From Rhodoplanes sp. (lineage in GTDB: Bacteria; Pseudomonadota; Alphaproteobacteria; Rhizobiales; Xanthobacteraceae), in assembly GCF_013377085.1 (NCBI RefSeq), contig NZ_JACAAX010000004.1, forward strand, positions 62,001 through 126,000: 64,000 nt of DNA, given 5' to 3'. The notes under the pieces are model-generated. The model did no database searches and was not told the DNA's origin. It saw only the letters and a program-made list of their open reading frames with translations. Below are positions 51,115 to 60,197 of this stretch, piece after piece. Numbering within the stretch: the first letter of the stretch is position 1; every line of letters starts with the position of its first letter. The translations under genes were made by a program, and so were the position numbers.

Positions 51115-52341
51115 ATGACTCGAGCGCTGGGCTGGCGGGCTCAGGCCGCTGTGGTCGTTTTGATCGTCGGCGTCGGCGCCGGCGGCGCGACGACGTGGCT
51201 GACGCATGGAAACGGCAAGCGGTCGGCCGCGGAGCTGACGGCCGAGACCAAGCACTCGAGCCGCTACTACAAGCCGAAGGACAGCGAGTGGACGACCCTG
51301 TCGGTGCGTCCGGTGGTCGAGCACGCCTTCAGCCCCGAATTCGTCACCGAGGGCAAGATCCAGGTCAACGAGGATCGCGCCACCCCGATCTTCTCGCCCT
51401 ATGCCGGCCGGGTCACCAAGCTGTTCGCCAAGGCGGGTGACTCCATCGAGACGGGCCAGCCGCTGTTCATCGTCGAAGCGACCGACATGGTGCAGTCCCA
51501 GAACGACTTCATCGGCGCCGCCACGGCGATGAACAAGGCGCGTTCCGCCCTCGACCTCGCCATGATCAACGACAAGCGCGCCCGCGAGCTCTACGACGCC
51601 AAGGCGACGCCGTTGAAGGACGTGCAGCAGGCGCAGGCCGCCCTCATTGCGGCGCAAAACGACATGCGCTCGGCCCAGACGGCGCTCGAGGCGGCGCGCA
51701 ACCGCCTGCGCATCCTCGGGCGCAGCGAGGACGACATCACCCAGTTCCAGACGACCGGGCGGATCAATCCCGACACCTCCGTCTACGCGCCGATCGGCGG
51801 CACCGTGGTGCAACGCAAGATCGGCCCCGGCCAGTACGTTGCCGTCGGCTCCAGCGATCCGGTCTTCGTCGTCGGCGACCTGTCGACGGTCTGGCTCACC
51901 GCCTATGTCCGCGAGACCGATATCGGCAAGGTGAGGGTCGGCCAGACCGTCAGCTTCACGGTGCTGGCCTATCCGGACCGGACCTTCCACGCCACCGTCG
52001 ACTATGTCGCGGCCTCGGTCGATGCGACCAGCCGGCGCCTGACGGTGCGGGCCACGGTGGACAATGCCGAGGCGCTGCTGAAGCCCGAGATGTTCGCCAA
52101 CGTGTCGTTGCGCACCCAGCAGGACATCGTCGCGGCCGCGGTTCCGCGCGAGGCGCTGGTTTACGAAGGCAGCAATGTGCGGGCCTGGATCGCGCGCGAG
52201 GACCGCACGGTGGAGCTCCGCGACGTCACCACCGGCATGACGGACGGTCGTATGGTGGAGGTCCTGGCGGGACTGAATCCGGGCGAGCGAATCGTGGTGC
52301 GCGGCAGCCTGTTCATCGACCGCATCGCCAGCGGCAACTGA
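51115..52341 (+). CDS. RND efflux periplasmic adaptor (membrane fusion protein)
   Basis: About 408 residues. An N-terminal membrane anchor (AAVVVLIVGVGAGGATTWL) is followed by a lipoyl half (IFSPYAGRVTKLFAKAGDSIETGQPLFIVEATDMVQSQNDF), an alpha-hairpin (about 115-185), the second lipoyl half (DTSVYAPIGGTVVQRKIGPGQYVAVG) and beta-barrel and membrane-proximal domains. This is the CzcB/CusB-type adaptor. In-frame starts at 51067 and 50992 exist; 51067 has GGAAGG upstream, so the start is uncertain. It is followed 35 bases later by the RND pump. No outer-membrane factor gene is present. Confidence 0.88.
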   Translation: MTRALGWRAQAAVVVLIVGVGAGGATTWLTHGNGKRSAAELTAETKHSSRYYKPKDSEWTTLSVRPVVEHAFSPEFVTEGKIQVNEDRATPIFSPYAGRVTKLFAKAGDSIETGQPLFIVEATDMVQSQNDFIGAATAMNKARSALDLAMINDKRARELYDAKATPLKDVQQAQAALIAAQNDMRSAQTALEAARNRLRILGRSEDDITQFQTTGRINPDTSVYAPIGGTVVQRKIGPGQYVAVGSSDPVFVVGDLSTVWLTAYVRETDIGKVRVGQTVSFTVLAYPDRTFHATVDYVAASVDATSRRLTVRATVDNAEALLKPEMFANVSLRTQQDIVAAAVPREALVYEGSNVRAWIAREDRTVELRDVTTGMTDGRMVEVLAGLNPGERIVVRGSLFIDRIASGN

Positions 52342-52376
52342 GCGCGGCGCGCCCGCCCCCTCCGACCGACCCCCTC

Positions 52377-55300
52377 ATGAACCAGTTGATCGCCATCACG
52401 CTCCGCCATCGCGTCCTGATGGTCGGGTTCTTCGTGTTGACCCTGGTGGGCGGCGTGCTCGCCTTTCAGCAGCTCAATATCGAGGCCTATCCGGACCCGA
52501 CTCCGCCGATGGTGACGGTGATCACCCAGAGCCCGGGGCTCTCGTCCGAGGAGATCGAGCGCTACATCACCATCCCGATCGAGGCGCAGGTCGCCGGGAT
52601 CAAGAATCTCCGCAACATCCGCACGGTCTCGCTCTACGGCCTCTCGACGGTCAGCCTGCAGTTCACCTTCGACTACACCTACGAGGAGGCGTTGCAGCAG
52701 GTGCTCAATCGGCTGGGGTCGATGTCGGCCCTGCCAGGCGGTGCACAGCCGCAGATCTCCCCGATCAGCCCGATCGGCGAGATTTACCGCTACAAGCTCG
52801 CGGGGCCGCCCGGCTACAGCGTGCTCGACCTCAAGACTCTGCAGGACTGGGTGCTGGTCCGCCGATTCCGCATGGTGCCGGGCGTGATCGACGTCACCGG
52901 CTGGGGCGGCAAGACCAAGACGTTCGAGCTGCAGGTCGACCTCGCCAAGCTCCTGTCCTACGGCCTCACCCTGCCGCAGCTCACCCAGGCGCTCACCAAC
53001 AGCAACATCAATGTCGGCGGCAACACGGTCAATCTCGGGACCCAGGCCGCGGTGGTGCGCGGCGTCGGCCTGATCCGCTCGATCGACGACGTCGCCAACA
53101 CCATGATCGCGCAGAGCGGCGGCAACCCCGTGCTGATCCGTGACGTCGCCACCGTCACGGTCGGCAACCAGCCGCGACTCGGCATCGCCGGCAAGGACGG
53201 CGACGACGACATCGTCCAGGGCATCGTGCTGATGCGCCGCGGCGAGCAGAGCATGCCGACCATCCGGCGGGTCGAGCACGAGGTCGAGCAGATCAATGCC
53301 TCCGGCCTGCTGCCGCCCGGCGTGCGGATCGAGCGGATCTACGATCGCAAGGATCTCATCGACGTCACCACCAACACCGTGCTGCACAACATGGTGGTCG
53401 GGATCGGCCTGATCTTCGTGCTGCAGTGGATCTTCCTCGGTAATCTCCGCAGCGCCCTGATCGTCGGCGCGACGATTCCGTTCGCGCTGTTCTTCGCGGT
53501 CGGGATCCTGGTCGTCCGCGGCGAGTCGGCGAATCTTCTGTCGGTCGGCGCCATCGATTTCGGGCTGATCGTCGACGCCACCGTCATCATGGTCGAGGCG
53601 ATCTATCGCCGGCTCGCCATTCCGCTGGAGCAGCGCCAGCAGGCGGCGACCGGTCCCGGACGCCTGACCGGCAAGCTCTACGAGATCTATGTGGCCGGCA
53701 CCGGCATCGGCCGCTCGATCTTCTTCTCGGCCGGCATCATCATCGCCGCCTTCATCCCGCTGTTCACGCTGAGCGGCGTCGAGGGCCACATCTTCGGCCC
53801 GATGGCGAAGACCTACGCCTACGCGCTGGCGGGCGGCCTGATCGCCACCTTCACGGTGGCGCCCGCGCTCAGCGCCCTCCTGCTGCCCGAGCACGTCAGC
53901 GAGACCGAAACCTTCGTGATGCGGTTCATGCACCGGCTCTACATGCCGGTGCTGCGCTTCGGCCTGGCGAATCGGGCGATCGTGCTCGCCTTCGCCGGCA
54001 CGCTGCTGCTGCTCGCCGTGGTGGCCGTGCGGATGCTCGGGCTCGAGTTCCTGCCCAAGCTCGAGGAAGGCAATCTGTGGATCCGCGCCACGCTGCCGTC
54101 GACGATCGCGCTCGAGGAGGGCAACGGCTACGTCAATCGCATGCGCACGCTGATCCGCGGCTTCCCCGAGGTCGAGTCGGTGGTGTCGCAGCAGGGCCGG
54201 CCGGACGACGGCACCGACCCGGCCGGTTTCTTCAACGTCGAGTTCTTCGCCCCGCTCAAGCCGGTCGGGCAGTGGCGCAAGGGGCTCGACAAGGACGACC
54301 TCACGGGCGAGATCCTCACCAAGCTGAACGCCGAGTTCCCCGGCATCGCCTTCAACTTCTCGCAGTACCTGCAGGACAACGTCGCCGAGGCGGTGTCGGG
54401 CGTCAAAGGCGAGAACTCGATCAAGCTGTACGGCAACGACCTGCGCTCGCTCACCGACACGGCGAACAACATCCGCAACGTGCTCGATACCGTGCAGGGA
54501 ATCGAGGACCTCGCCGTCTTCATCTCGCTCGGCCAGCCGACCATCCAGATCGACGTCGACCGCGCCCGGGCGGCGCGCTACGGCCTGACGCCGGGCGACA
54601 TCAACGCCACCATCAAGGCGGCGATCGGCGGTGAGGCGGCCGGCAATCTCTACGAGCCGTCGAGCGACCGCTATTTCCCGATCGTCGTGCGCCTCGCGCC
54701 GCAATACCGGCAGACGCCCGAGGCGATCCAGAATCTCCGCATCGGCGTGCAGGGACCGAACGGCGTGAGCCAGATCCCGCTCTCCGACGTCGCCACCGTG
54801 AAGCTGATCTCCGGCGCCGCCTACATCTACCGCGAGAACCAGCAACGCTATCTGCCGATCAAGTTCAGCGTGCGCGAGCGGGACCTCGGCGGTGCCATCA
54901 CCGAGGCGCAGGCGAAGATCGCCGCCAACGTCAAGCTGCCGCCCGGCTCGCGCCTCGAATGGGTCGGCGAGTTCGGCAACCTGCAGGACGCGATCGCCCG
55001 GCTGCAGGTCGTCGTGCCGATCGCGCTCGGCCTGATCGCCGTGCTGCTGTTCCTCAATTTCGGCTCCGGCATCGACACGCTGCTCGCCATGAGCGTCATC
55101 CCGCTCGCCGTGATCGGCGGCGTGCTGGCGCTGGTCGTCACCGGGATTCCGTTCAGCGTGTCGGCCGCGATCGGCTTCGTCGCGCTGTTCGGGATCGCCG
55201 TGATGGACGGCATCATCATCCTGTCGCAATACAATCGGCTGATCGACGCGGGCTTCAGCCGACGCGCTGCCGTTCTGCGCACCGGCGAGCTGCAGATGCG

Positions 55301-55535
55301 GCCCGTGCTGATGACCTGCATCATCGCCGGCGTCGGCCTGCTGCCGGCGGCGGTGTCGACCGGCATCGGCTCGCAGGTGCAGAAGCCGCTCGCCGTCGTG
55401 GTGGTCGGCGGCATGGCGCTGGCGCCGGTGCTGATCCTGCTGACCCTGCCGGTGCTGATCTCGCTGCTCTCGCGCCGCAAGCGCGTCGTCGCCCCCCGCG
55501 AGCAGCCCGAGCCGGTGCGCGAGCCGGCCGAGTAG
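52377..55535 (+). CDS. RND efflux pump, heavy-metal (CzcA-like) branch
   Basis: 1052-residue proton-driven efflux pump with twelve helices and two large periplasmic loops. It opens MNQLIAITLRHRVLMVGFFV and has SPGLSSEEIERYITIPIE near 52-69. The fourth-helix signature is SVGAIDFGLIVDATVIMVEAIYRRL near 390-414, with two Asp and one Glu. DFG...D...E is the CzcA-type pattern for divalent metals, not the copper/silver pattern. GIAVMDGIIILSQYN near 940 is the matching second-half block. The substrate could still be organic. Partner of the adaptor upstream. Confidence 0.9.
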   Translation: MNQLIAITLRHRVLMVGFFVLTLVGGVLAFQQLNIEAYPDPTPPMVTVITQSPGLSSEEIERYITIPIEAQVAGIKNLRNIRTVSLYGLSTVSLQFTFDYTYEEALQQVLNRLGSMSALPGGAQPQISPISPIGEIYRYKLAGPPGYSVLDLKTLQDWVLVRRFRMVPGVIDVTGWGGKTKTFELQVDLAKLLSYGLTLPQLTQALTNSNINVGGNTVNLGTQAAVVRGVGLIRSIDDVANTMIAQSGGNPVLIRDVATVTVGNQPRLGIAGKDGDDDIVQGIVLMRRGEQSMPTIRRVEHEVEQINASGLLPPGVRIERIYDRKDLIDVTTNTVLHNMVVGIGLIFVLQWIFLGNLRSALIVGATIPFALFFAVGILVVRGESANLLSVGAIDFGLIVDATVIMVEAIYRRLAIPLEQRQQAATGPGRLTGKLYEIYVAGTGIGRSIFFSAGIIIAAFIPLFTLSGVEGHIFGPMAKTYAYALAGGLIATFTVAPALSALLLPEHVSETETFVMRFMHRLYMPVLRFGLANRAIVLAFAGTLLLLAVVAVRMLGLEFLPKLEEGNLWIRATLPSTIALEEGNGYVNRMRTLIRGFPEVESVVSQQGRPDDGTDPAGFFNVEFFAPLKPVGQWRKGLDKDDLTGEILTKLNAEFPGIAFNFSQYLQDNVAEAVSGVKGENSIKLYGNDLRSLTDTANNIRNVLDTVQGIEDLAVFISLGQPTIQIDVDRARAARYGLTPGDINATIKAAIGGEAAGNLYEPSSDRYFPIVVRLAPQYRQTPEAIQNLRIGVQGPNGVSQIPLSDVATVKLISGAAYIYRENQQRYLPIKFSVRERDLGGAITEAQAKIAANVKLPPGSRLEWVGEFGNLQDAIARLQVVVPIALGLIAVLLFLNFGSGIDTLLAMSVIPLAVIGGVLALVVTGIPFSVSAAIGFVALFGIAVMDGIIILSQYNRLIDAGFSRRAAVLRTGELQMRPVLMTCIIAGVGLLPAAVSTGIGSQVQKPLAVVVVGGMALAPVLILLTLPVLISLLSRRKRVVAPREQPEPVREPAE

Positions 55536-55705
55536 CGCGGCGCCCGGGACTGCCGGTCGAGCCCGTCGAGACGCCGATCGTCCCACCCCCGATCTCGCGC
55601 GGCGTCGTTCGACAGGGCGCGCGCCCGCATGCGATGATCGGATTCGAGCGGGCGCGGCGGTCGCGGTCCGATTGTGATGTCGAACACGTCGGGAGTGGGG
55701 GAACG

Positions 55706-56569
55706 ATGCGCAGGCTTGTGGCTCTCTGTGCCGTGCTGTTGGCGGCGGCGACGTCGGCGAATGCGCAGGGCTCGATTCCGAGCGGCAGCCGGCTGCAGTC
55801 GATCATCGACAAGAAAACGGTCCGGATCGCCTATCGTGCCGACGCGTCGCCGTTCTCCTTCGTCGACGACAAGAAGGAGCCGGCCGGCTACACGATCGAC
55901 CTGTGCCGGATCGTCGCCACCTCGCTCGGGCAGCAATACGGCACCGCCGGCATCAAGATCGACTGGGTGCCCGTGACGGTGCAGACGCGCTTCGCCGCGA
56001 TCATGGACGGCAAGGCGGACCTCGAATGCGGGGCCACCACCGTGACGCTCGGGCGGATGCGCGACGTCGACTTCTCGAGCATCGTTTTCGTCGAGTCGAC
56101 CGGCGTCGTGGTCTCGCGCGCGACCAACATCCGAACGTTCTCCGACCTCGCCGGCAGAAAGATCGCCGTCGTCGCCGGAACCTCGAACGAGCGCGCCGCA
56201 ATCGAGCAGATCCGGATGCGCAAGCTCCAGACGACGCTGGTCGCGGTCAAGGATCGCGACGAGGGCTTCGCGGCGCTCGAGGCCGGCAAGGTCGACGCCT
56301 ATGTCAGCGACAAGCTGTTGTTGGTCGGCGCCCAGATGAAGCGTCCCGACGCCCTGGTCATGCTGCCGGACGACCTCTCGGTCGAGCCCTATGCGATCGT
56401 TCTGCCGCGCGGCGACTGGGCGCTGCGGCTGGCCGTGAACACCGGCCTCGCGCAGTTCTTCCGCGGCAATCAGAACGGCGAGCTGTTCCGGCGATGGTTC
56501 GAGCCGGTCGGCATGCGCCCGGGCCTGCTCATCGGCGCCGCCTACACGCTCGGCGCCTTGGCGGACTGA
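55706..56569 (+). CDS. periplasmic amino-acid-type solute-binding protein
   Basis: 287-residue type 2 periplasmic binding protein with a signal peptide (ending SANAQ). Family marks are VRIAYRADASPFSFVDDKKEPAGYTIDLCRIVA near 39-71, WVPVTVQTRFAAIMDGKADLECGATTVTLGR near 88-118, and DLAGRKIAVVAGTSNE near 148-163. This is the polar amino-acid/ectoine group. No ABC permease or ATPase is adjacent, so it is an orphan, perhaps serving a distant transporter or a sensor. GGGAGTGGGGG precedes the ATG. Confidence 0.88.
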   Translation: MRRLVALCAVLLAAATSANAQGSIPSGSRLQSIIDKKTVRIAYRADASPFSFVDDKKEPAGYTIDLCRIVATSLGQQYGTAGIKIDWVPVTVQTRFAAIMDGKADLECGATTVTLGRMRDVDFSSIVFVESTGVVVSRATNIRTFSDLAGRKIAVVAGTSNERAAIEQIRMRKLQTTLVAVKDRDEGFAALEAGKVDAYVSDKLLLVGAQMKRPDALVMLPDDLSVEPYAIVLPRGDWALRLAVNTGLAQFFRGNQNGELFRRWFEPVGMRPGLLIGAAYTLGALAD

Positions 56570-56681
56570 TCGCGGCTGTCGGGGTCGTGGTCGGCGACGC
56601 GGCCGGCCCTTGCCGAAACGTCGGGGTGGGGCTACGGCATCGGACCGGCGCGCGCGGCGCGGACCCAAAGGCGAGCATGTC

Positions 56682-57944
56682 ATGACGATCACGAGTCTCG
56701 GCCCTTGTCGGTTTCCATCCCCCCGCGGCGGCTTCGTCAGCGACGACGACCGTATCCCGGAAAAAATCCTGCAGCGGGCGGGCGTGGCCTACGATCCGGG
56801 CGCGCTGTTCGAGCTCGCCGGGCCGCGCGAGCGGCTGTTCTTCGATCCCCGCCGGGTGCGGGCCGGCATCGTCACCTGCGGCGGGCTGTGCCCCGGGCTC
56901 AACAATGTCGTCCGCTCGCTGGTGCGCGAGCTGATCGCCGGCTACGGCGTCGCCGAGGTGATCGGCTTCCGCATGGGCTATGGCGGCCTCGATCCGAAAA
57001 ACGGGCATGAGCCGATGGTGCTCGCGCATGCGAGCGTCGACGACATCCACCAGCAGGGCGGCACGGTGCTCGGCACCTCGCGGGGCCCGGTCGAGATCGA
57101 CGCGGCCGTCGACAATCTGATCCGGCGCCGGATCGACGTGCTGTTCTGCATCGGCGGCGACGGCACCCAGCGCGGCGCCTTCGCGCTCTCCGAGGCGTGC
57201 AAGGCGCGCGGTCACGCGCTCGCCGTGGTCGGCGTTCCGAAGACGATCGACAACGACGTCCGCTATGTGGCGCGCACCTTCGGCTATCTCACGGCGCTGG
57301 AGGAATCGCGGCGGGTGATCGATGCCGCCCACAACGAGGCGCGCAGCGTCGAGAACGGCGTCGCACTGGTCAAGCTGATGGGCCGCCACGCCGGATTCAT
57401 CGCCGCGGGTGCGACGATCGCCAGCCAGGACGTGAATTTCACGCTGGTTCCCGAGGTGCCGTTCGGGCTCGACGGCGGGCAGGGATTTCTCGCGGCGCTG
57501 CGACGCCGTGTCGCCGAGCGCGGACACGCCGTCGCGGTGGTGGCGGAAGGCGCCGGCCAGGATCTGTTCTCGATGGTGCCGCAAACCACCGACGCGTCGG
57601 GCAATGTCAAGCTGCAGGACATCGGCCCGTTCCTGGCCGAAGCCGTCCGGCGCGACTTTGCGGATGTGCAGATGCCGCTGACGCTGCGCTATTTCGATCC
57701 CGGCTATCAGATCCGCAGTTGCGCCGCCAACTGCGAGGACGCGGTGCTGTGCGACCAGTTCGCCCGCCAGGCCGTGCACGCCGCGATGGCCGGCCGGACC
57801 GGCGTGGTGGTCGGGTTCATTCACGGGACGTTCGTCCACGTGCCGACATCGCTCATCGTGTCGGGCGTCAAGCAGCTCGATCCGGAAGGGCCGATCTGGC
57901 AAGCCGTCCTGGCCGCGACCCAGCAGCCGACGCGATTCGGGTGA
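56682..57944 (+). CDS. 6-phosphofructokinase (group II/III type)
   Basis: 420-residue PfkA-superfamily kinase that phosphorylates fructose 6-phosphate. CGGLCPGLNNVVRSLVREL near 66-84, GGDGTQRGA at 158-166 and PKTIDND at 186-192 are the active-site blocks. Gly161 (GGDGT) is the ATP-type residue where PPi enzymes have Asp. Lys187 is found in PPi-type and in the plant/trypanosome-like ATP-PFK group, which this protein resembles. The phosphoryl donor is therefore probably ATP but not certain. Starts at ATG 56682. Confidence 0.88.
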   Translation: MTITSLGPCRFPSPRGGFVSDDDRIPEKILQRAGVAYDPGALFELAGPRERLFFDPRRVRAGIVTCGGLCPGLNNVVRSLVRELIAGYGVAEVIGFRMGYGGLDPKNGHEPMVLAHASVDDIHQQGGTVLGTSRGPVEIDAAVDNLIRRRIDVLFCIGGDGTQRGAFALSEACKARGHALAVVGVPKTIDNDVRYVARTFGYLTALEESRRVIDAAHNEARSVENGVALVKLMGRHAGFIAAGATIASQDVNFTLVPEVPFGLDGGQGFLAALRRRVAERGHAVAVVAEGAGQDLFSMVPQTTDASGNVKLQDIGPFLAEAVRRDFADVQMPLTLRYFDPGYQIRSCAANCEDAVLCDQFARQAVHAAMAGRTGVVVGFIHGTFVHVPTSLIVSGVKQLDPEGPIWQAVLAATQQPTRFG

Positions 57945-58079
57945 GGGGGGCGGGCGGCCAGGGCCGTGCCGGCGCGAGGCAGCAGTGGCGGCGAGCGTCG
58001 CAGAAGCCATCGACCACGCGGCCGTGCGATAGCCGGATCGCTCGTCGTTTCGATGAAGGTCGGATGTCGGGCGTGTATC

Positions 58080-58155
58080 TGGTGCCGCAAGAGGGATTCG
58101 AACCCCCGACCCCATCATTACGAATGATGTGCTCTACCAGCTGAGCTATTGCGGC
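58080..58155 (-). tRNA. tRNA-Thr (CGT anticodon)
   Basis: 76-base tRNA on the minus strand with encoded CCA. The acceptor stem is GCCGCAA/TTGCGGC. The D-arm (GCTCAGCTGGTAGAGC) is standard. The anticodon stem CATCA/TGATG encloses TTCGTAA, giving anticodon CGT, which reads ACG. The T-arm is GGGGG-TTCGAAT-CCCTC. It lies between the phosphofructokinase gene and an AT-rich stretch. Confidence 0.97.
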
Positions 58156-58166
58156 GACGCGGCTCC

Positions 58167-58195
58167 CTGATAATCGGCCCAGGAGGTCTTGGCAA
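58167..58195 (-). promoter_or_regulatory. candidate promoter of tRNA-Thr
   Basis: On the minus strand TTGCCA (58195-58190), a 17-base spacer and TATCAG (58172-58167), ending 12 bases before the first base of the tRNA. Confidence 0.5.
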
Positions 58196-58368
58196 GGGAT
58201 CGGACTTTAACACCGTCAAAGTCGGTGTGGCCTTAATGCACGATGATTGTTGCCATTCTGCAACGGCACGCTTAGATTTAGCAGAATGACGGGTGCAGCC
58301 AGTTTCAAATTCCCGGGGTTCGATTTACCATCTTCGCGGGGGGAAGTAGTCGCGAGGAGAGCGACGAG

Positions 58369-58524
58369 ATGGATGTGCCCCCGGAAGTTAATATGAAGCT
58401 TTGGCAGTTCTCCTTGACGGCAAAGGGGCGTGCTGCCTTGTGGTTAATTATTTCTCTTTCGTTGATTGCGCCGGTTTTTGCTGTGGCATTTGTGGGATAC
58501 TACATTTCGATAATGTGGCGATGA
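58369..58524 (+). CDS. 51-residue single-pass membrane protein
   Basis: Small open frame in an AT-richer island (about 58200-58620). The product starts MDVPPEVNMKLWQF, then KGRAALWLIISLSLIAP and VFAVAFVGYYISIMWR: one transmembrane helix at about residues 23-46 flanked by basic residues. GGAGAG is 9-14 bases before the ATG. Codon use (TTA, ATT, TTT, GTT) is unlike the GC-rich neighbours, which suggests foreign origin or low expression. Family unknown. An alternative is that the whole island is non-coding. Confidence 0.5.
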   Translation: MDVPPEVNMKLWQFSLTAKGRAALWLIISLSLIAPVFAVAFVGYYISIMWR

Positions 58525-58615
58525 GGAGGCTCATCCGCGCTAATTGTCACTCGCATCGCGCATGCTTCATTTGTGCGCCTTTGAAAAACGCCGGCGGAGC
58601 CGATAAATAGACGGC

Positions 58616-59125
58616 ATGCCCGCGACCCGTATGCCGGCGGCCCCTGAGCCCGCGACCTTCCCGTCCCCGGATCACGACCACGCCCGCTGCAGCGCGGCCG
58701 TGCTGGCGCATGCCGAGGCGCTGTGCAAGGAACGCCGCGAGCGGCTCACCCCGATGCGCCGCCAGGTGCTGTCGATCCTGGCCGGGAGCCACAAGCCGCT
58801 CGGCGCCTACGAGATCCTCGAGCTCGTCGCGCCCGGCGGGCCACGGCCGGCGCCGATCACCATCTACCGCGCCCTCGACTTCCTGGTCGCCCAGGGGCTG
58901 GTGCACAGGATCGAGAGCCGCAACGCCTTCCTGGCCTGCGCCCACAGCCATGCCAGCGGGGCGCTGGTCGCCTTCCTGATCTGCGAGCGCTGCGGTGCCG
59001 TCGGCGAGGTGCCGGCCACGGCCATCGCCGACGCCATCTCGGCCTCGGCCCGGGCGATGGGGTTCTCCCCCAAGCTTTCGGTCATCGAGGTGACCGGCGT
59101 GTGCGCCCATTGCGGGCGCGCCTGA
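58616..59125 (+). CDS. zur: Fur-family zinc uptake regulator (Zur-like)
   Basis: 169-residue Fur-family repressor. The winged helix (RRERLTPMRRQVLSILAGSHKPLGAYEILELV...APITIYRALDFLVAQGLVHRIESRNAF) is followed by a dimer domain with LACAHSHASG, LICERCGAVGEV and a final VCAHCGRA. The two CxxC pairs build the structural zinc site. The C..H.H pattern and short C-terminus favour Zur over Fur or PerR. No znuABC genes are adjacent, so its targets are elsewhere. The ATG at 58616 comes just after the AT-rich island. Confidence 0.85.
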   Translation: MPATRMPAAPEPATFPSPDHDHARCSAAVLAHAEALCKERRERLTPMRRQVLSILAGSHKPLGAYEILELVAPGGPRPAPITIYRALDFLVAQGLVHRIESRNAFLACAHSHASGALVAFLICERCGAVGEVPATAIADAISASARAMGFSPKLSVIEVTGVCAHCGRA

Positions 59126-59221
59126 GGCGCCGGCCGCGCGCCGCTCTCGGCGCCTCGCGTGAAAAACCTTCCCTCCGGGGGCGGCAGACCCAGGTTCCGC
59201 CCGGCACCCGACAAGGCGTCC

Positions 59222-60148
59222 ATGACCCCCCACGCCCGCCCGCTCGATGCGCTCGCGACCGCGACCATCATCGCCCTCAGCCTGAGCTGGGGCCTCAACC
59301 AGGTCGCCATCAAGGCGGCGCTGCCCGACATTCCGCCGCTGGTCCAGGGGGTGATCCGCTCCTCCGGGGCGCTGGCGATGCTGCTCGCCTGGGCCTGGGC
59401 GCGGCGGGTGCGGCTGCTCTCGCGCGACGGCAGCCTGCTGCCGGGGCTCGCCGCCGGAACGCTGTTCGGGATCGAGTTCATCATGATCTATCGCGGCCTG
59501 CCGCTGACCACGGCGAGCCGCGGCACCATCTTCCTCTACACCGCCCCCCTGTGGGTGGCGCTGGGCGGCTCCTGGCTGCTGCCGGGCGAGCGGCTCGGGA
59601 CGCTGCAGTGGTTCGGGCTGGCGCTGGCCTTTTTCGGGGTCGTGGTGGCGATCGGCAGCCCGCAGCTCGCCGGGGCGGGCGCGGGCGGATCCGGGCTGGC
59701 GGTGCCGGGCGGCACCCCGACACTGCTCGGCGACGCCCTGCTGCTCGCCTCGGGGCTCGGCTGGGCCGCCACCACCCTGGTCATCAAGGGCACGCGGCTG
59801 GTCCAGATCGCCCCCGAAAAGACGCTCGGCTACCAGCTCGTCGTCTCCATCCCCATCCTGGTGGTGGCGGCCCTGGTGTTCGGCGAGAGCCTTGGCGGTA
59901 CCCCGCGCCCGGCTGCGGTCGGCTGGCTCGCCTATCAAACCATCTGGGTGGTCGGAATCACCTATGGGCTGTGGTTCGCCCTGGTGAAGCACTATTCGGC
60001 CAGCCGTCTTTCGGCCTTCACGTTCCTCACCCCCCTGTTCGGGGTTCTGGCCGGGCATGTGGTGCTGGGGGATGCTATAGACTGGCCTTTCGCCGCGGCG
60101 GCGGGCCTGGTGGTGGCCGGCCTCGTGCTGGTGAATCGGCCGCGTTGA
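59222..60148 (+). CDS. EamA/DMT-family transporter
   Basis: 308-residue ten-helix drug/metabolite transporter with two EamA repeats: [33 protein letters not shown] near 20-52 and [23 protein letters not shown] near 178-200. The C-terminal half ends in [27 protein letters not shown], a typical finish. Substrate unknown; relatives export amino acids or metabolites. ATG at 59222; an upstream ATG at 59159 in frame lacks the family start. Confidence 0.88.
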   Translation: MTPHARPLDALATATIIALSLSWGLNQVAIKAALPDIPPLVQGVIRSSGALAMLLAWAWARRVRLLSRDGSLLPGLAAGTLFGIEFIMIYRGLPLTTASRGTIFLYTAPLWVALGGSWLLPGERLGTLQWFGLALAFFGVVVAIGSPQLAGAGAGGSGLAVPGGTPTLLGDALLLASGLGWAATTLVIKGTRLVQIAPEKTLGYQLVVSIPILVVAALVFGESLGGTPRPAAVGWLAYQTIWVVGITYGLWFALVKHYSASRLSAFTFLTPLFGVLAGHVVLGDAIDWPFAAAAGLVVAGLVLVNRPR

Positions 60149-60197
60149 CGGCGGCGTGCAGGTCTGGCACTCCGCGCGCGATCAAGGGAGTTTTTCG

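Noticed and set aside
52161-55586. A 1141-codon open frame on the minus strand
   Set aside because: It is antisense to the RND pump and adaptor, which match their families over the full length. The antisense product is His/Arg/Asp-rich low-complexity sequence caused by GC-rich codon structure.
58080-58620. tRNA-Thr as an integration site for a genomic island
   Set aside because: The AT-rich stretch is on the 5' side of the tRNA, no integrase is present and no copy of the tRNA 3' end was found nearby.
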